A program made the position numbers and the translations under genes. This document shows, in pieces, positions 23,193 to 34,800 of a stretch of 64,000 bases of DNA (position 1 is its first letter; each line of letters opens with the position of its first letter). The notes beneath the pieces are model-generated. The model was not told the DNA's origin. It searched no databases and saw only the letters and a list, made by a program, of their open reading frames with translations. Source of the stretch: Mesodorylaimus sp. YZB2_4 (taxonomy: Eukaryota; Nematoda; Enoplea; Dorylaimida; Dorylaimidae); assembly GCA_030248295.1 (NCBI GenBank), contig JASANH010000770.1:310001-374000 (forward strand), read 5' to 3'.

Positions 23193-24599
23193 CTAATAAG
23201 GTGCAGCAAGGCTGCGATGCGATCCAAGTTCTGAGCCGTATGGTTGACTTCCGACCACACTTCCACTCGTGCTGTAGTACATTCTCTCTTTCCTTTTCTG
23301 GCCTGAACTTCGTTTGTAACATATGACGCCAATAATGACTGCGATGACGGCCACAATGACCACAAACGCGATCAGGACATAAACGCCCGCCATCCTAAAA
23401 ATATTTTGGTACATTTGCTTTGATAATTTGCGTCAAGAGCTTAGAAAATGCTGAGAAATATGACTGTGAATAACATGCAAGGCGGTACCTGCGCTCTATG
23501 TCCATCACATCGAACTGTTTCCTGCGCAGGAACGCTATCGTTATGCAAAAAAGCACTGTTGTAGCTGCTAGGAAGGAATACCTATGCTGCAGCCTGTCGT
23601 ATACATATTATATATGCTGTACACCCCTGTATTTCTGCAGTATGCATCAGCACATGAAGTGCAAGAAAACAAAGAAATGTAAGCAAAGACTGATTGTGTC
23701 GATGACAACACAAGTGCAGCAAGCGCACGCAGTCTTTGTGGAAAGGATCGTCTAGTACATACCACCATTCATCTCTGGGACAACATCCATCTATGCAACA
23801 GCCGTAGGTTTTTTCGCACCTAAAAAACAGATATCAAATAATAGCCAAAATATAAAAAGACATTTACAATGTGCAAAGTATGCAGTCACGAGGAGCACCT
23901 ACGAACAAAAGACTTGGTCGGGCCGCCTCGGGTCTGTCACGAAAACAAATATCAATACCTCTCCATACCATACGTCACAAATGTATTAGGACTGAGGGGC
24001 AGCTGTATAAACAAGTAAGCAAAATGTACTGTCTTAATGTTGCAGAGGCACTTTATTTTTGTAATGAAGATAGTGCTGGCTTTTGTTAGACGCCAAGAAA
24101 GTTCTATGGTAGAACAACATGCAAGTGAAATTAAATTTTTCTGCAACACAAAATGCATTTGTTGGTAAAAATTCTGTGGGGTCTTTAAGAACCCGCAATT
24201 TCTATAAGTTTCGGTAATTTCTCATTATTTTATCTGCACTTGAAGAGTCCCTCTTGACGCAGACTTTTGCACATTCTCATCTGATGGCACATGCCTGAAT
24301 GGCATTTCCATTAAAAAAAAACAGGTACACTTAGATTTGGTATTTGCGAAATCGAAAGTCCAAAACATATCGACTTACATATCGAACCGGAACTCCGATC
24401 GATAGCACCGCACATAATCCGAATCCGGGCTCTCGGTCACAGTAATCGGATAGCGAACAGCGGTGACCCGTCCATCGCCTTGTATGTCATTATTCGAAGC
24501 GAAGGAGGGTGAAACAAAGAAATCGGCTCTGGGTGGTTCGAAAATTGGCCTTCCACCAGTATCTTTCAAACTCCATCGTGAACGCGGGTTATTAGCCAT
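23193..24599 (-). CDS. Shisa-like (STMC6-type) single-pass membrane adaptor
   Basis: Three exons on the minus strand (24599-24379, 23819-23763, 23394-23193) join in phase to 159 residues. The N-terminal half (about 74 residues) is hydrophilic. It is followed by a six-cysteine module RCY...MCEKTYGCCIDGCCPRDEWW, a TM helix (AGVYVLIAFVVIVAVIAVI, about 95-115), and a short basic then Ser/Tyr-rich tail (MYYSTSGSVVGSQPYG) ending SLAAPY. The C, C, CC, CC spacing followed at once by a TM helix is typical of the Shisa/WBP1/VOPP1/DUF2650 superfamily of type I or III adaptors. No signal peptide is seen. An in-frame TAA 9-12 bases upstream of the ATG fixes the start. The exact function is unknown. Confidence 0.75.
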
Positions 24600-25365
24600 T
24601 TTGACCCCTTATGAGTTTGCTGTAAACTAAAATTCGAAATGGATGTTTAAGGTCGACCGGATACGGATATTTAATATTTAAGCTGGCCTGACCTCTTGGA
24701 AGTAAGCGAGCTTCTTCTCGAGTATTGACAAATAAAGAAACGGAACCCGGGACGGGTATCGAATTCGCTGACGATGGGTGCGAAAGGACGGCAATATTGG
24801 CTTTTCCAAAAAGCGAAAGTGTCGAAACCGGATGAATGACACAATAAAATTCCTTCTTTCTCAGTCGTCACCAAAGGCGTGTATTTGGCACACGAAACAG
24901 CAGGTGACTCGGTTGTACTATGAGAATGAGTAAGACAAGAAAAGCAAAGGGTCTTGGCAGATGCTTGGTCGAGGAGGACTGGACTGGTTATTCGTGTGCC
25001 TACGTATATTTGACGCACGCTTTGAACAGGCCTAGCCGATAACCTGTACTCATCGAAACTCGAAATGCTCGACATTTGGCGCCTGGTAAATAGAAAGCTA
25101 TGTCAGCGAAAATCGAAAAGTCAAACAAAACCTGCGAGTGTCACAGTCGTGGGCTCGAGTGTAATGCAGATGGCCAGGCAGGGATTTGTAAAAAAGGTGG
25201 AGTGAAAAATATTTCGTATTTACTGTCAAAATAAAACAGTGCATGGACAAAAGTGCAGGATACGATAAAGTGATTATTTGGTCGCACGACTTCTGTAAAT
25301 CAGTCAGACACCTACTGCATGTATAATAGCCTACAATGACAATCTCAGGTAATCATCACGAGACA

Positions 25366-26236
25366 GCGGCCGCGGTAGTGCAGCGCATGCGCGTAGCCAG
25401 GATTTGAGGTAGAGGGTGCTCATTTTAAAAAAATAAATGCATGTTAATTTTAGGGGTTTTTGACTCCCTCAGCTTGTGCGAGGGCGCGAAGCGCCCGAGA
25501 GGGCGTGGGGGGGCGAGTTTTATGGCTCCGAGAAACTGATTTTTCTAAGACAAACCACCAGATAACCTCAAATTAATCGAACCCATTGTTAAAGCAATAT
25601 GGTCGCCTCACCGCTCCTTACTCTACAATGCGCGAATTTCAAAATCAAGATCGAGACATATAAACATGAATGGAGTGGGGAGAAAGTGGACACCACAAAG
25701 TGACTGGACATGCGGTGAAATGTGTACCTTGACACTTTTTTGGGGGGGGGGGTGCATTTGCACCCTTTCACCCCACTGGCTGTGCGCCTGCAGCGGTTCG
25801 GCATTCGTCTCTCCATATTGCTTGAAAGCGAATGGCTGGACTCGTCCCAAGTTCGATCCCCGCTGATGGAGGTCGGTTTGCGAACCATGAACCCTCGCTG
25901 ACCTTGCACGCCAGGCCGTGGGTGACTCACCCAGTACCGTCGAGGTGCTCCGAGTGAAGAGATGGAAGCCAAACGAGTAGACAGTCTCGGCTGTCGAACA
26001 CCGACAGGGTTCAAAGCCCACCCGCCATCGTCCGAGGAAGCCGGTGTCCAGTCCAGGATGCCCTCGCGTGGAGGTGCTCGTAGTGGAGACACGCAGAGGG
26101 ACGCTGCCGTGAGACCTGGTCACCTCACGGCCTCGCGTATCATATCATGACTGCTGGCCGGCTATAGTTAGGCAAAACGGGCTGGAAGTCCCGTGGGGGA
26201 ACTGGGGCGGCGCGGGGTCCAACCTACAAAAATTTG
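25366..26236 (+). repeat. SINE family A, interrupted copy
   Basis: The head GCGGCCGCGGTAGTGCAGCG stops at 25385 and resumes at 25791 with CAGCGGTTCGGCATTCGTC, exactly where the intact copy at 12783 would continue. The body then runs to AACCTACAAAAATTT at about 26236. Confidence 0.75.
25386..25790. mobile_element. MITE inserted inside a SINE (GCGTAGCCAG-type termini)
   Basis: The left end is CATGCGCGTAGCCAG and the right end reads CTGGCTGTGCGCCTG, its imperfect reverse complement. The SINE sequence TGCAGCG is repeated on both sides, suggesting a 7-8 bp target duplication as in hAT-type elements. It contains an 11-base G-run (25742-25752) and no open frame of interest. Confidence 0.65.
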
Positions 26237-26339
26237 TTATCATCACGCGTCGCGACGATGCAGTGATTATCTGAGATCATCATTGCAGGCTATTCAGATC
26301 TCTGACAGCCGAAATATTCTTCTGAATACATATTTCATG

Positions 26340-26475
26340 GCCAAGGCGGGATGAAGCGCCTGTCCTTTGGGCGTCACTTTACTGACAAGTGTTCGACTCG
26401 CGGCGCGGAAATCATTTAGTGAAAATACAGTATGCCCTTCCAACCCGTGTTTCCATCCACGTTTGGTGATGTGGT
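26340..26475 (+). repeat. SINE family B copy
   Basis: AAGTGTTCGACTCGCGGCGC (B box) is followed by GGAAATCATTTAGTG and CGTTTGGTGATGTGGTAAAA. Order and spacing match the copy at 42062-42235. Confidence 0.6.
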
Positions 26476-27311
26476 AAAAAAATAAGAAGTTACATTGCCA
26501 AGAAGGTCGGTGTGAACAAGAAGTGATAGTTTCCCGTCTTCAAAGACAAGAGTGACAAACATGGAACTCGTCTGGGATTCTGTGTAGTGACTTGCCGTTT
26601 CCCTCGGACAATTCCTAGTTTGTATAACTCTGTTCTCAACCTTTTTTCCGTTCCCCTAGCACAGGAATTATGCCCACTGGCATCAGACTCTATCCGCTTT
26701 GTTTACTAAATTCTCTGATTTAAACCTTGAAGTTCTCGAGATTTCTAGCCGCAAGAACTGATATACCGTTGCATAAGTTCACAATAATTCAATAATTTCG
26801 TCATAACCCATATTTTTATCGAAATCGGCAACTTTCCTATTGATAACTTTAGAACGATTGTTCCAAGCTCGGCTGGCTTAGCTGAAAAAGTTAAAAATTT
26901 TCAACTTTTCCTGCCGAGCTGGCCGAGCGCCTGAGCCGCAGACCGACATGAATGTGAACAGTCCAGCTGACTTGTGAGCCAGCCAAGCTGAACCAACCGC
27001 AAGCCACAAACTGAGCCAGCCTCAAACCGCGGGCTGAGCTTGCTGAGCTGATAGTCGCAATGTGAACGACACCTCAGCTGACAACCTCGGCTGGATCGGC
27101 AGCCGAGGTGCAATGTGAACGGCCCTTAGCGAGGCAAAGGCGACATCCCCGTCACATGACTTCCAATTTTTTTGGATTTCGCTGGATCTCACAATCAGTC
27201 GAGATGGTTTTGTGTTCTAAGGACACACGACCGACAGGGATTTTTCACTCTCCAAGTGGCATATTTTGGTCCAATTTTTCAATCACCACTATGCATGTGC
27301 TCTATACAAAT

Positions 27312-27397
27312 TACTATCTGTTTTCTTTGGGAATGTACACGCGGCCTATGCGGTAACGTGGAAGGCGTGTATATTTTCAAAGAAAACAGGTTATAGT
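27312..27397. mobile_element. 86-bp MITE, intact copy
   Basis: Begins ACTATCTGTTTTCTTTGGG and ends AAAGAAAACAGGTTATAGT, imperfect inverted repeats around GTACACGCGGCCTATGCGG. A second copy, split by a SINE, is at 41993-42250. Confidence 0.7.
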
Positions 27398-29959
27398 TTT
27401 GGCTAAAAAATTGATTTCTTCCGCTTGCAGCATCTGATAGCAGAATCTGGACCATTCCTTCTATTCCCTCGCTATTTCAAAGTTAAATAGCTACCAAAAT
27501 ACGCAAGAAACTAGTTTGAAAACTCTTATGAAACTTATCTGTGTAAAATTACACCACGTAGAACATTTTATTGCAGTGTGACTTCTGGTTGCTGCGCTAT
27601 TATCTTCTGTTGACCACTTCGCGCATGGACGCCTCATGGATCAAACATGGCTTCCGAAAAGACGATTCCTATCTCATTTAGCAAAATCATCGGAACTATT
27701 CCATGGCAAAGAAAGAATCAGGTTTAAAGCAAACAAAGGAAGAAGAAAAAGGCGTGACATATCAAATTACGAAATAAGCACCAAGGAACTTAAGAGAAAT
27801 CGTTTTAGTCGTGTTGGTGAAACCGCCTAAATCAATTTTTCCTCCCTACCTTTCTGAAGCACTGTCGAGAACAAGTTTTGTTTTGAGCAGGAAGCTATGC
27901 TGTACGTCGTACAGTTTCTTTACCCAGAATCTCGTTCATCCTATTGGTATGTATTGTGCGTGTGCTCAGGTGCTGCGACATATGGGTTTGACGTGACTAC
28001 CTGAACTTGCGGGAATTTGAATAAGTTGCTGCTTCTATTCCTTAAATTCCTGCCCTGCGTCAAACTATCCTAAAGACCAGAAAGTGTATCAATTGTTAAT
28101 GGAATTTGCAAAGAAAAAGAGCTGGGTGATTTTACACGGAGCCTGCTCGAAAGGGTCATGGCACCAGCAAAGTAAAGCCAAAATTTGCCCATCTAAAGCG
28201 CGATCTTACCCCGTTTTTCCGTTTTTAACAAACTAGCGCGAAATTTAAAGTTCTTGTGACCTGGATTGATGCTCAATGCTCATACATACTGTCTCAAGTC
28301 ATGACCATGTTATGATGACTATCTTACTTTAGGACGTCACAGAAAAGAAAAAATTCATCAAGAAAAAATATTTAAACTCGACGTGCTCCCTATCGAAATC
28401 TTATAAAATCAAAGGACAGATTGTTTCAGCGCTTTTACTTTGCTAGGTTCTACCAAGCACATATCTCTCATCGTCAGGTCTACCTAAGTCATGTGTATTT
28501 CACTGACGCTCTGTTGTATGCCACCTTGCCTCCGAACAAACCCAGTTCACCCGTCTTCAAACGATGAATATTTCATTTGAGATCAGTTTTCGCTTTGTTT
28601 ATTCTGGGCATAAGCCAAGTAAAAGATGTGGAGCAAGCTTGGCAATAAGTAGTCTAGCTCTTTCGGGGGAGGGGTATTGGAAAGACGCCGCCAGGCATGC
28701 CAACTGCTTCTCTTGCCAATAGGTCACGATTGGCGTCAAAGTGCATCCGTAAGCTCCTGGCTGCTTTGCATTTGATGCTTTGAGCTTCATTTTATTCAAG
28801 GTAGATTCTAAGTTTGAAAAACTGACATTATACCACATGGGTCAGAAAGTTGTTGAAGGTGCTTAGTTAGATATGTCTAGACCTTTTTTAAAATTGTGTT
28901 CTTATGATTTGCATTCGATTGATGCAAAGAATGTTGACGTCTAGTAGAAATGCAAGGTTGCTAAAAATCTTTGTGTGTTTAGGAAATGCATTGCGCGCTC
29001 GTCTCCTTTTTTTACAGCGTCTGGGCCAGTGGAAACTCCTCAATATTTGTGTTACGCACGGAGGAAACGCTCTAACTATGTAAGAGTCGAATCCTCAGGC
29101 AAGTCTTCCTTATCAGCTTCGTTAGACGAAGCGTAGCTGAGCTTGAAATTAGGCGTAGCTATCTCGCTTTGTTCCGGGCACGCCATTCTTTTGAGAAAAT
29201 TGGGTTGCGCCGCCAAAGAAGGGGTCTAGACATTGACTTTTGCTTCTGCTGCTGCACCAGTAGTATCCACCCATCGAATCCAGGAAGCCTGTCATTTCTG
29301 AACAATCTTCCGCCGATTCTTCTTTGTCTTTTTATCTCTTCGTTCTTTTTCTTGGTTTATTTTTGACTAGTGCGCCGTCCATCAGGTCTTAGCTTGACTA
29401 GCCCTCAAAGACCCCCTCAAAGACCCCGTGTTTAAAACAGTATTAGCTAATCGTCGTTTTTTTATGTGTAATGTATCCGACTCAACTACAGAGTCGACAT
29501 GTTTCGTTTGGAGGATGGATTTATCGAGAATGTGCGCGCCATAAACGTTTTTTTGCATTCAGTGCAAGTTTTCTAAGGCGTCTTCAGTTAGATAGGCCAT
29601 CAAGCAAGGATGTGAATTCGGCCAGACTTATCGGACAAGCAGGTTTCCCAAATTCACAATTTGCAGCCGTATCTGAAACTAACTTTTACACTTCCCGCCA
29701 GGAAGCACTTCCGGTTTTCGATTATGCGCTTCCCCTATTCTCTCTATTATCAGGAAAAGTGAAGTTTTACTTTCTTCTTGACTTGTCTCTACCAGTCTGC
29801 TGTGCATTACCGTCCCTTAGCACCGGAGGGTAGACGGTGCTTTCTTACTTTTGTTTCAGATTGTGGCAGTTTGTCATGGGAGTTTTTCTAATGTTTTTTT
29901 TAAATATAGATCAGTTCGTTCTCACTTGAGGACGAACAGAAAGTATTGGCCCTTTCCGC

Positions 29960-31827
29960 CGGCAAGATTTAAAATTCCCGCGCGACAGCCGACAGCGAGA
30001 TGAAGAACTAGTTTCCATGTTCGTGCGGTAATGGTCAGGTGTACCAAAATGAGCCCAATGTCTGACAGTTTTTATCACCTTTAGATGGGACTCTAAAAAA
30101 ATATTAAGACTCCTAAAAAGACTGAAGGGAAGTTCCTGACTTTTTAGACAGAATCTAAGTAAACATTGCTGTACAGTCTTATGTTTGACCCTGTCCTGTA
30201 AAAAGTTGCTATTTCTTTAAAATCAACGACTCCAGACTGCGCTTTCAAAAAACCAAGGAGACGATAAATACCGTATTCTCAAATCCCCCCCCCCCCGTGG
30301 GAGGAGCAGGGGCATACAAACTCATATGCTTCAAACAGGTTGTTTGCTTAAAAAATTCAAGGTGTCTACCGCACTTTTGAAACACCCTTGGTGTGAAACA
30401 TGTTAAGCAGTGGCGCAGGGCCACTCAACAAACTACCACATTGACAAGCTAACTAAAGAAGACGGGTGGGCGAACTGGGAAACCAGGAGTCCTTCACGAG
30501 ATCGCTTTCCATTGTTTCAATGAGAAGGGCCAGCCGTTGAGTGGTCCAGGTGCTTTTTTTATTCAACAATCCGGTTCCATTTCAAGTGCACCCAGCCTAC
30601 TCTAAAATTTTCTTGAGCATGTCATCTTTGAGGCTCGAGCTTGGTTTCGTTGTTCAATTTTTACATTTTTCGTGGTGCCCGTTTTGATTATTTAGTCATT
30701 TCTCCTCTTTTTTCGTTTTGCTTGGCTTACTTCGAAACACTGTTTTTCAAGGAATTGTAAGACGATCCTGGGCGATTCTTCCATTTTCTTGGTGTGGTTT
30801 GAGAAGACGTGCCGTGCCTTCAGCTTACATCTTTGAAAAGAGCGAATGCTGCTTTGCTGATTGACGAAGTTAACTGAGGTCATTCATCATTTTTACTGAT
30901 CAGGGGGAAGTCAGTGTGCTCTGGTCTCGAAAATTTTCATCGCTAAAACTCGTTTATGATTCTCTGAGCGTCCAGTCCCGCCTTGGGGCAAAGTCCGCCT
31001 GTTGCATTTTTCCTTAAAACAGAACATTGTCCCGAATATTTCAAATCAAAAGTTTTTTATTAAATATTTTAAAGCCAACACTAAAATTACAGCGATTCAT
31101 CAAGCTCTTTAAGTTAAAAATGGCTTACTAAAAGTTGGTTCTGGATGATATTTAGCTAAAGTTACTGAGTTGATGTAAAGACTTTTGGTCCGGTCAAGCA
31201 AATGTGCGTCAGCCAGAAAATTCTAAAAAGGTACCGGTAACTTTCAAATGAGTTACATGCTGAAAAAGTCATGCTCGGCTTCGACTTGTCAATCATTGTG
31301 CTTCCTTTTTGGAATGATGCCTGCCCTGTATACTGCACGGATGGAGAGTACCCAAGTCTAAATGCTTGTGCCTATCCCATATTATATGTATGGACTGATT
31401 AAATCCACTTTATTTCTGAATTTTACCAGTTCAAACAACTCTTCGCACTTATCAGGCGTAAGTTTTTTATTCTATGCAAATCTTTCTGTCCATAAATGTC
31501 TCCATCTGGATACACAGTAAAACTGTATGAGCACATTCATTAGTTGCTGGACGAGGCTTATTCGAGCAGTTAGCTAAGCAGCTAGAACTAGGAAGAACTA
31601 TGTTGCCTGGCACACTGTCCTAAGTTGAGTGCAAATAAAAAAAGTAATCAAATGCCCAAATAAATGTGTTGTGTCTCGTGATTTTGTAGCAGCTACGATG
31701 CACCATAATCTAGTTGACTTGCTGTTTTGCACGCGGAACCCTGAACCAACTTTCAGCGCGGCCAGCCTATTCATTAAAACTCTTCATCACAAAACCTTTC
31801 AGGCCAAATAAACTTCAAATATTCACC
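29960..31827 (+). repeat. duplicated 5' flank of cotransporter copy 1
   Basis: Matches 43655-45334 in a series of collinear blocks: CGCGAYAGCCGACAGCG, AATTCAAGGTGTCT..RGCACTTTT, ATTGTAAGACGATCCT, AAGTTAACTGAGGTCATTC, and the last 40 bases before the ATG. It probably contains the promoter and a 5'UTR intron ending CTTTCAG at 31801. A C-run (30285-30296) stands where copy 2 has a G-run. Confidence 0.65.
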
Positions 31828-34800
31828 ATGACATCGCTTTCACCCGATGGACCTAATCCAGTCGGGACACAACCTCCAGCAGCCCAATCGGGTGCAATGC
31901 TGGAACCTGCACTTGGCAACATCCCGCGTAATTCATCGAGGTTTCTAGTGAACAAGGTGGAAGGCGAGGAAGCACCAGTGACACCTGATGTGCCCCCCGT
32001 GCCGCCTGGAGAGGACACCCCAATTCCTGAGCCGATCACACCACGTGGTGTCCATTTCCAAATGGGCGCGGAGAAAAATGGCGAACCAGCCAGTGATCAT
32101 CAACAGACATTGGGCAATGCGGCCACTTACGGAACCACAAATTTTAAAAGTTTCCAAGCTGTGCAGACGGTGGACAAAATACCCCATTTGGATCATTACA
32201 GGAATATTATGTCGGTACAAGGCGCCATGGCCACCAGACCAACCTTGCAGGAACTGCACGATGAACAGGATCACAGGGAGCATGAGGAAAAGCATAAGCT
32301 GCAGTTCGAACGATTCGGACATATAGAGGTGAGTGAGCGAGAATTGCCACCAGGTAACTTTTCTTGTCAATTAGAGCTGGTACCTACCACTAGTGGTGTA
32401 ATTCTGATGTGTGCCTGGACCCCCTGAGCTGATGACTTTGCCGAGTGCATGTTCGATCATGTGATGCACCAGCTCCTGCTGTAAAACAGTACAGCAACCT
32501 GACATTGAGTGCATTCATTGCGTGCGGGCATGGTCATTCACTAAGCTTGCCGATAGTATATGCAGCACCTATAGAAAATCGTTTCCTGAAAGCTAAACTA
32601 GCACGGGGGAAGGGGTAACCTTGAAGAAGGTGAGAGTGCTGTGATATGCAATCCCCATGTAATATAAGGTTGGCGTACTTCATTTTGCTCAGATCCGTAT
32701 AATTATTATACAAAATGCAAAAATCGAATTTTTAGAGACAGTTGAATTGCACGCACTTCGCGCGCTTTTGCCTGTGATGCGCAGGATAGCAGAGTACTGT
32801 AACCGCAACGATTTTCAGTAACAACTTGATCTTATGGGTGATTTTTGAAAAAAAAGTATCGCTTTCGCCAAATATGTGGGTCAACAATATGTGGCATATG
32901 TTTATATTTGGCAACGCTCCCATCTTTATGTTGAAACTTTGACGGCTCAATGGCAAGAAAATAAACTTTCAGACTATAAACTAAAAAGGGGGCGCGATAA
33001 TTTTTTATTGACGTCTGAAAATTAATACAAATGATTAATAGAAAATTTTGGAAAAGCAGAAATCAAAGCAGATGTATTCCTCTGCTAAAGCATATAAGTA
33101 CTGTATTTTTGTCGAAGTTGTCCGTAGCGTTTCAATACAAATTTCGAACTAAAAAATTATATCCCACCATTTTAAAATTACCCCTAGAATAAACAGTTGG
33201 TCTTGGGACCCAAAAGTTATCAATCTGTGGCATACTTTTTGCCAACTTTCGTGCTAATTTTATTCCATAAGATCGATTACGTTGTTAAATTTCGGAGACA
33301 CTATGAAAAAATAGCTCCCGTCCATTTCTTTTACCGATGTTACTGGAAATCGTTGCGGTTACAGTACTCTGCTAACCTTCGCATCACAGGCGAAAGCACG
33401 CGAAGTGCGTGCAATTCAACCTTCTCTGAAAATTTGATTTTCGCATCTGAGCAAAATAAAGTATGTCAACCTTATTTTACATGGTGACTCATATCACAGC
33501 AGTCTCACCTTCTTCAAGGTTACCCCCCTGATAGTATAGCCTAAACCATACCTACGTCCTCTGTTTCCTGTATCTTTTGTCGGAACGCCTTGTTTTATTG
33601 AGCAGGACCGACCCAAACACGTCACACAAAATAGTTGTGGCCACCAGATTTAGGTTTGGCGCGAAAGAAAATTGGTCTCATATAATTTTTAAAATACCAT
33701 ATAGAAATCTGCTTCTACGTTCGCAATATCCAGTATTTTCTGTTCGCATTGCTTTGTGTGCTCTGTGCTTCCTTAGCACAGATAGTGTACCCCTTCACAA
33801 TTCGTTCAGAGCGGAAAGAATTTGGAGCCAGCAGATCACCTTCAGCCGACCGTTGTTGGACAAAAATTTGGATGGATTCAAGGCGTCTTGGTAAGGATCG
33901 CGGTACTTCTGCTTGGTCTGACTAGACCTGAGTCAATCTACTTTAGATGCGATGCGTTCTAAGCATTCTCGGTACAATGCTCTATTTACGTATCAGTTGG
34001 GTGGCTGGTGCGGCAGGTATTGGTTTCGGCACACTGATTGTCCTGGTCAGCACGGTGGTTATCGTCATCACTTGCATATCCATGTGCGCCATTTGCACCA
34101 ATGGGGAAATCAGAGGTGGTGGGGCCTACTACATGATCTCGCGGTCACTGGGACCCGAATTCGGTGGATCGATAGGACTCATATTCAGCTTCGCTAATGC
34201 AGTGGCATCCGCTATGTGCGTGGTGGGCTTCGCTGAAGTGGTGCGGGATATGATCAAGGTGGGTAGGATTACTGCAGATTGCATGGAGCTGAAAAATTTG
34301 TGGAAATACTTATTCTCGCCTACGCAACTTCGCTAAATTATACTCTGACACAAGGGTGACTTCAAAATTCGGGCTTCGGAGGTTCTGCTGGAAGTGACAG
34401 CTAGAAGCAAAATGGGCCGTTATAGGCTCCAGTTTTTTATGGCCAACTGAAAGTACCTGATCGTAAATGGAAGCACAAAACTGGAAGCCCGCACTTCCAG
34501 TTGGTTCGCGTCCATCATTAGTGACCATACGCTCAAATGTTCTCAGCCGTCGGTCGAGACAAAGAGCCGTCAAATATCGTTGTGCCTGGATGTGTGCCTT
34601 TTTCTCTTACCTGTGTGTTTGTGATCCTGCGTTAGCAAACTTGGAAAAGTTTTAAAACATCCAGATTTCGATTTTCCGATTAAGGAAGAATGGACCAGAT
34701 TCAGAGTCTTTTCAAAGCAAGCCCAAATTCGAAGAGGTTTTTCTCTTTCACAGACACCTGAAAAGATCGGAGCCTTGCGTTAAAAAACAGGAGACTAAAC

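Larger units (their letters stand above)
24600..29959. other. intergenic spacer rich in short mobile elements
   Basis: Lies between the 5' end of the Shisa-like gene and the duplicated flank of the cotransporter array. It holds a SINE A copy split by a MITE (25366-26236), a SINE B copy (26340-26475) and a small MITE (27312-27397). A motif CAATGTGAACGRC occurs twice near 27058-27122. Open frames of up to 167 codons on the minus strand at 25589-26123 run through the SINE and are not genes. Confidence 0.5.

Noticed and set aside
24671-25075. 134-codon minus-strand frame just upstream of the Shisa-like gene
   Set aside because: It cannot be joined in frame: the next exon has a TAA before its ATG in the needed frame, and the only donor nearby is weak. 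No family features are seen. Probably chance or a 5'UTR frame.
25589-26123. Two overlapping minus-strand frames of 166-167 codons
   Set aside because: They run through a SINE and the MITE inside it. Similar frames occur over the other SINE copies (12770-13087, 48561-48902).
31714-31827. N-terminal extension of cotransporter copy 1 from an upstream ATG
   Set aside because: The extension is not shared with copy 2, crosses a likely acceptor (CTTTCAG at 31801), and has no resemblance to the family.
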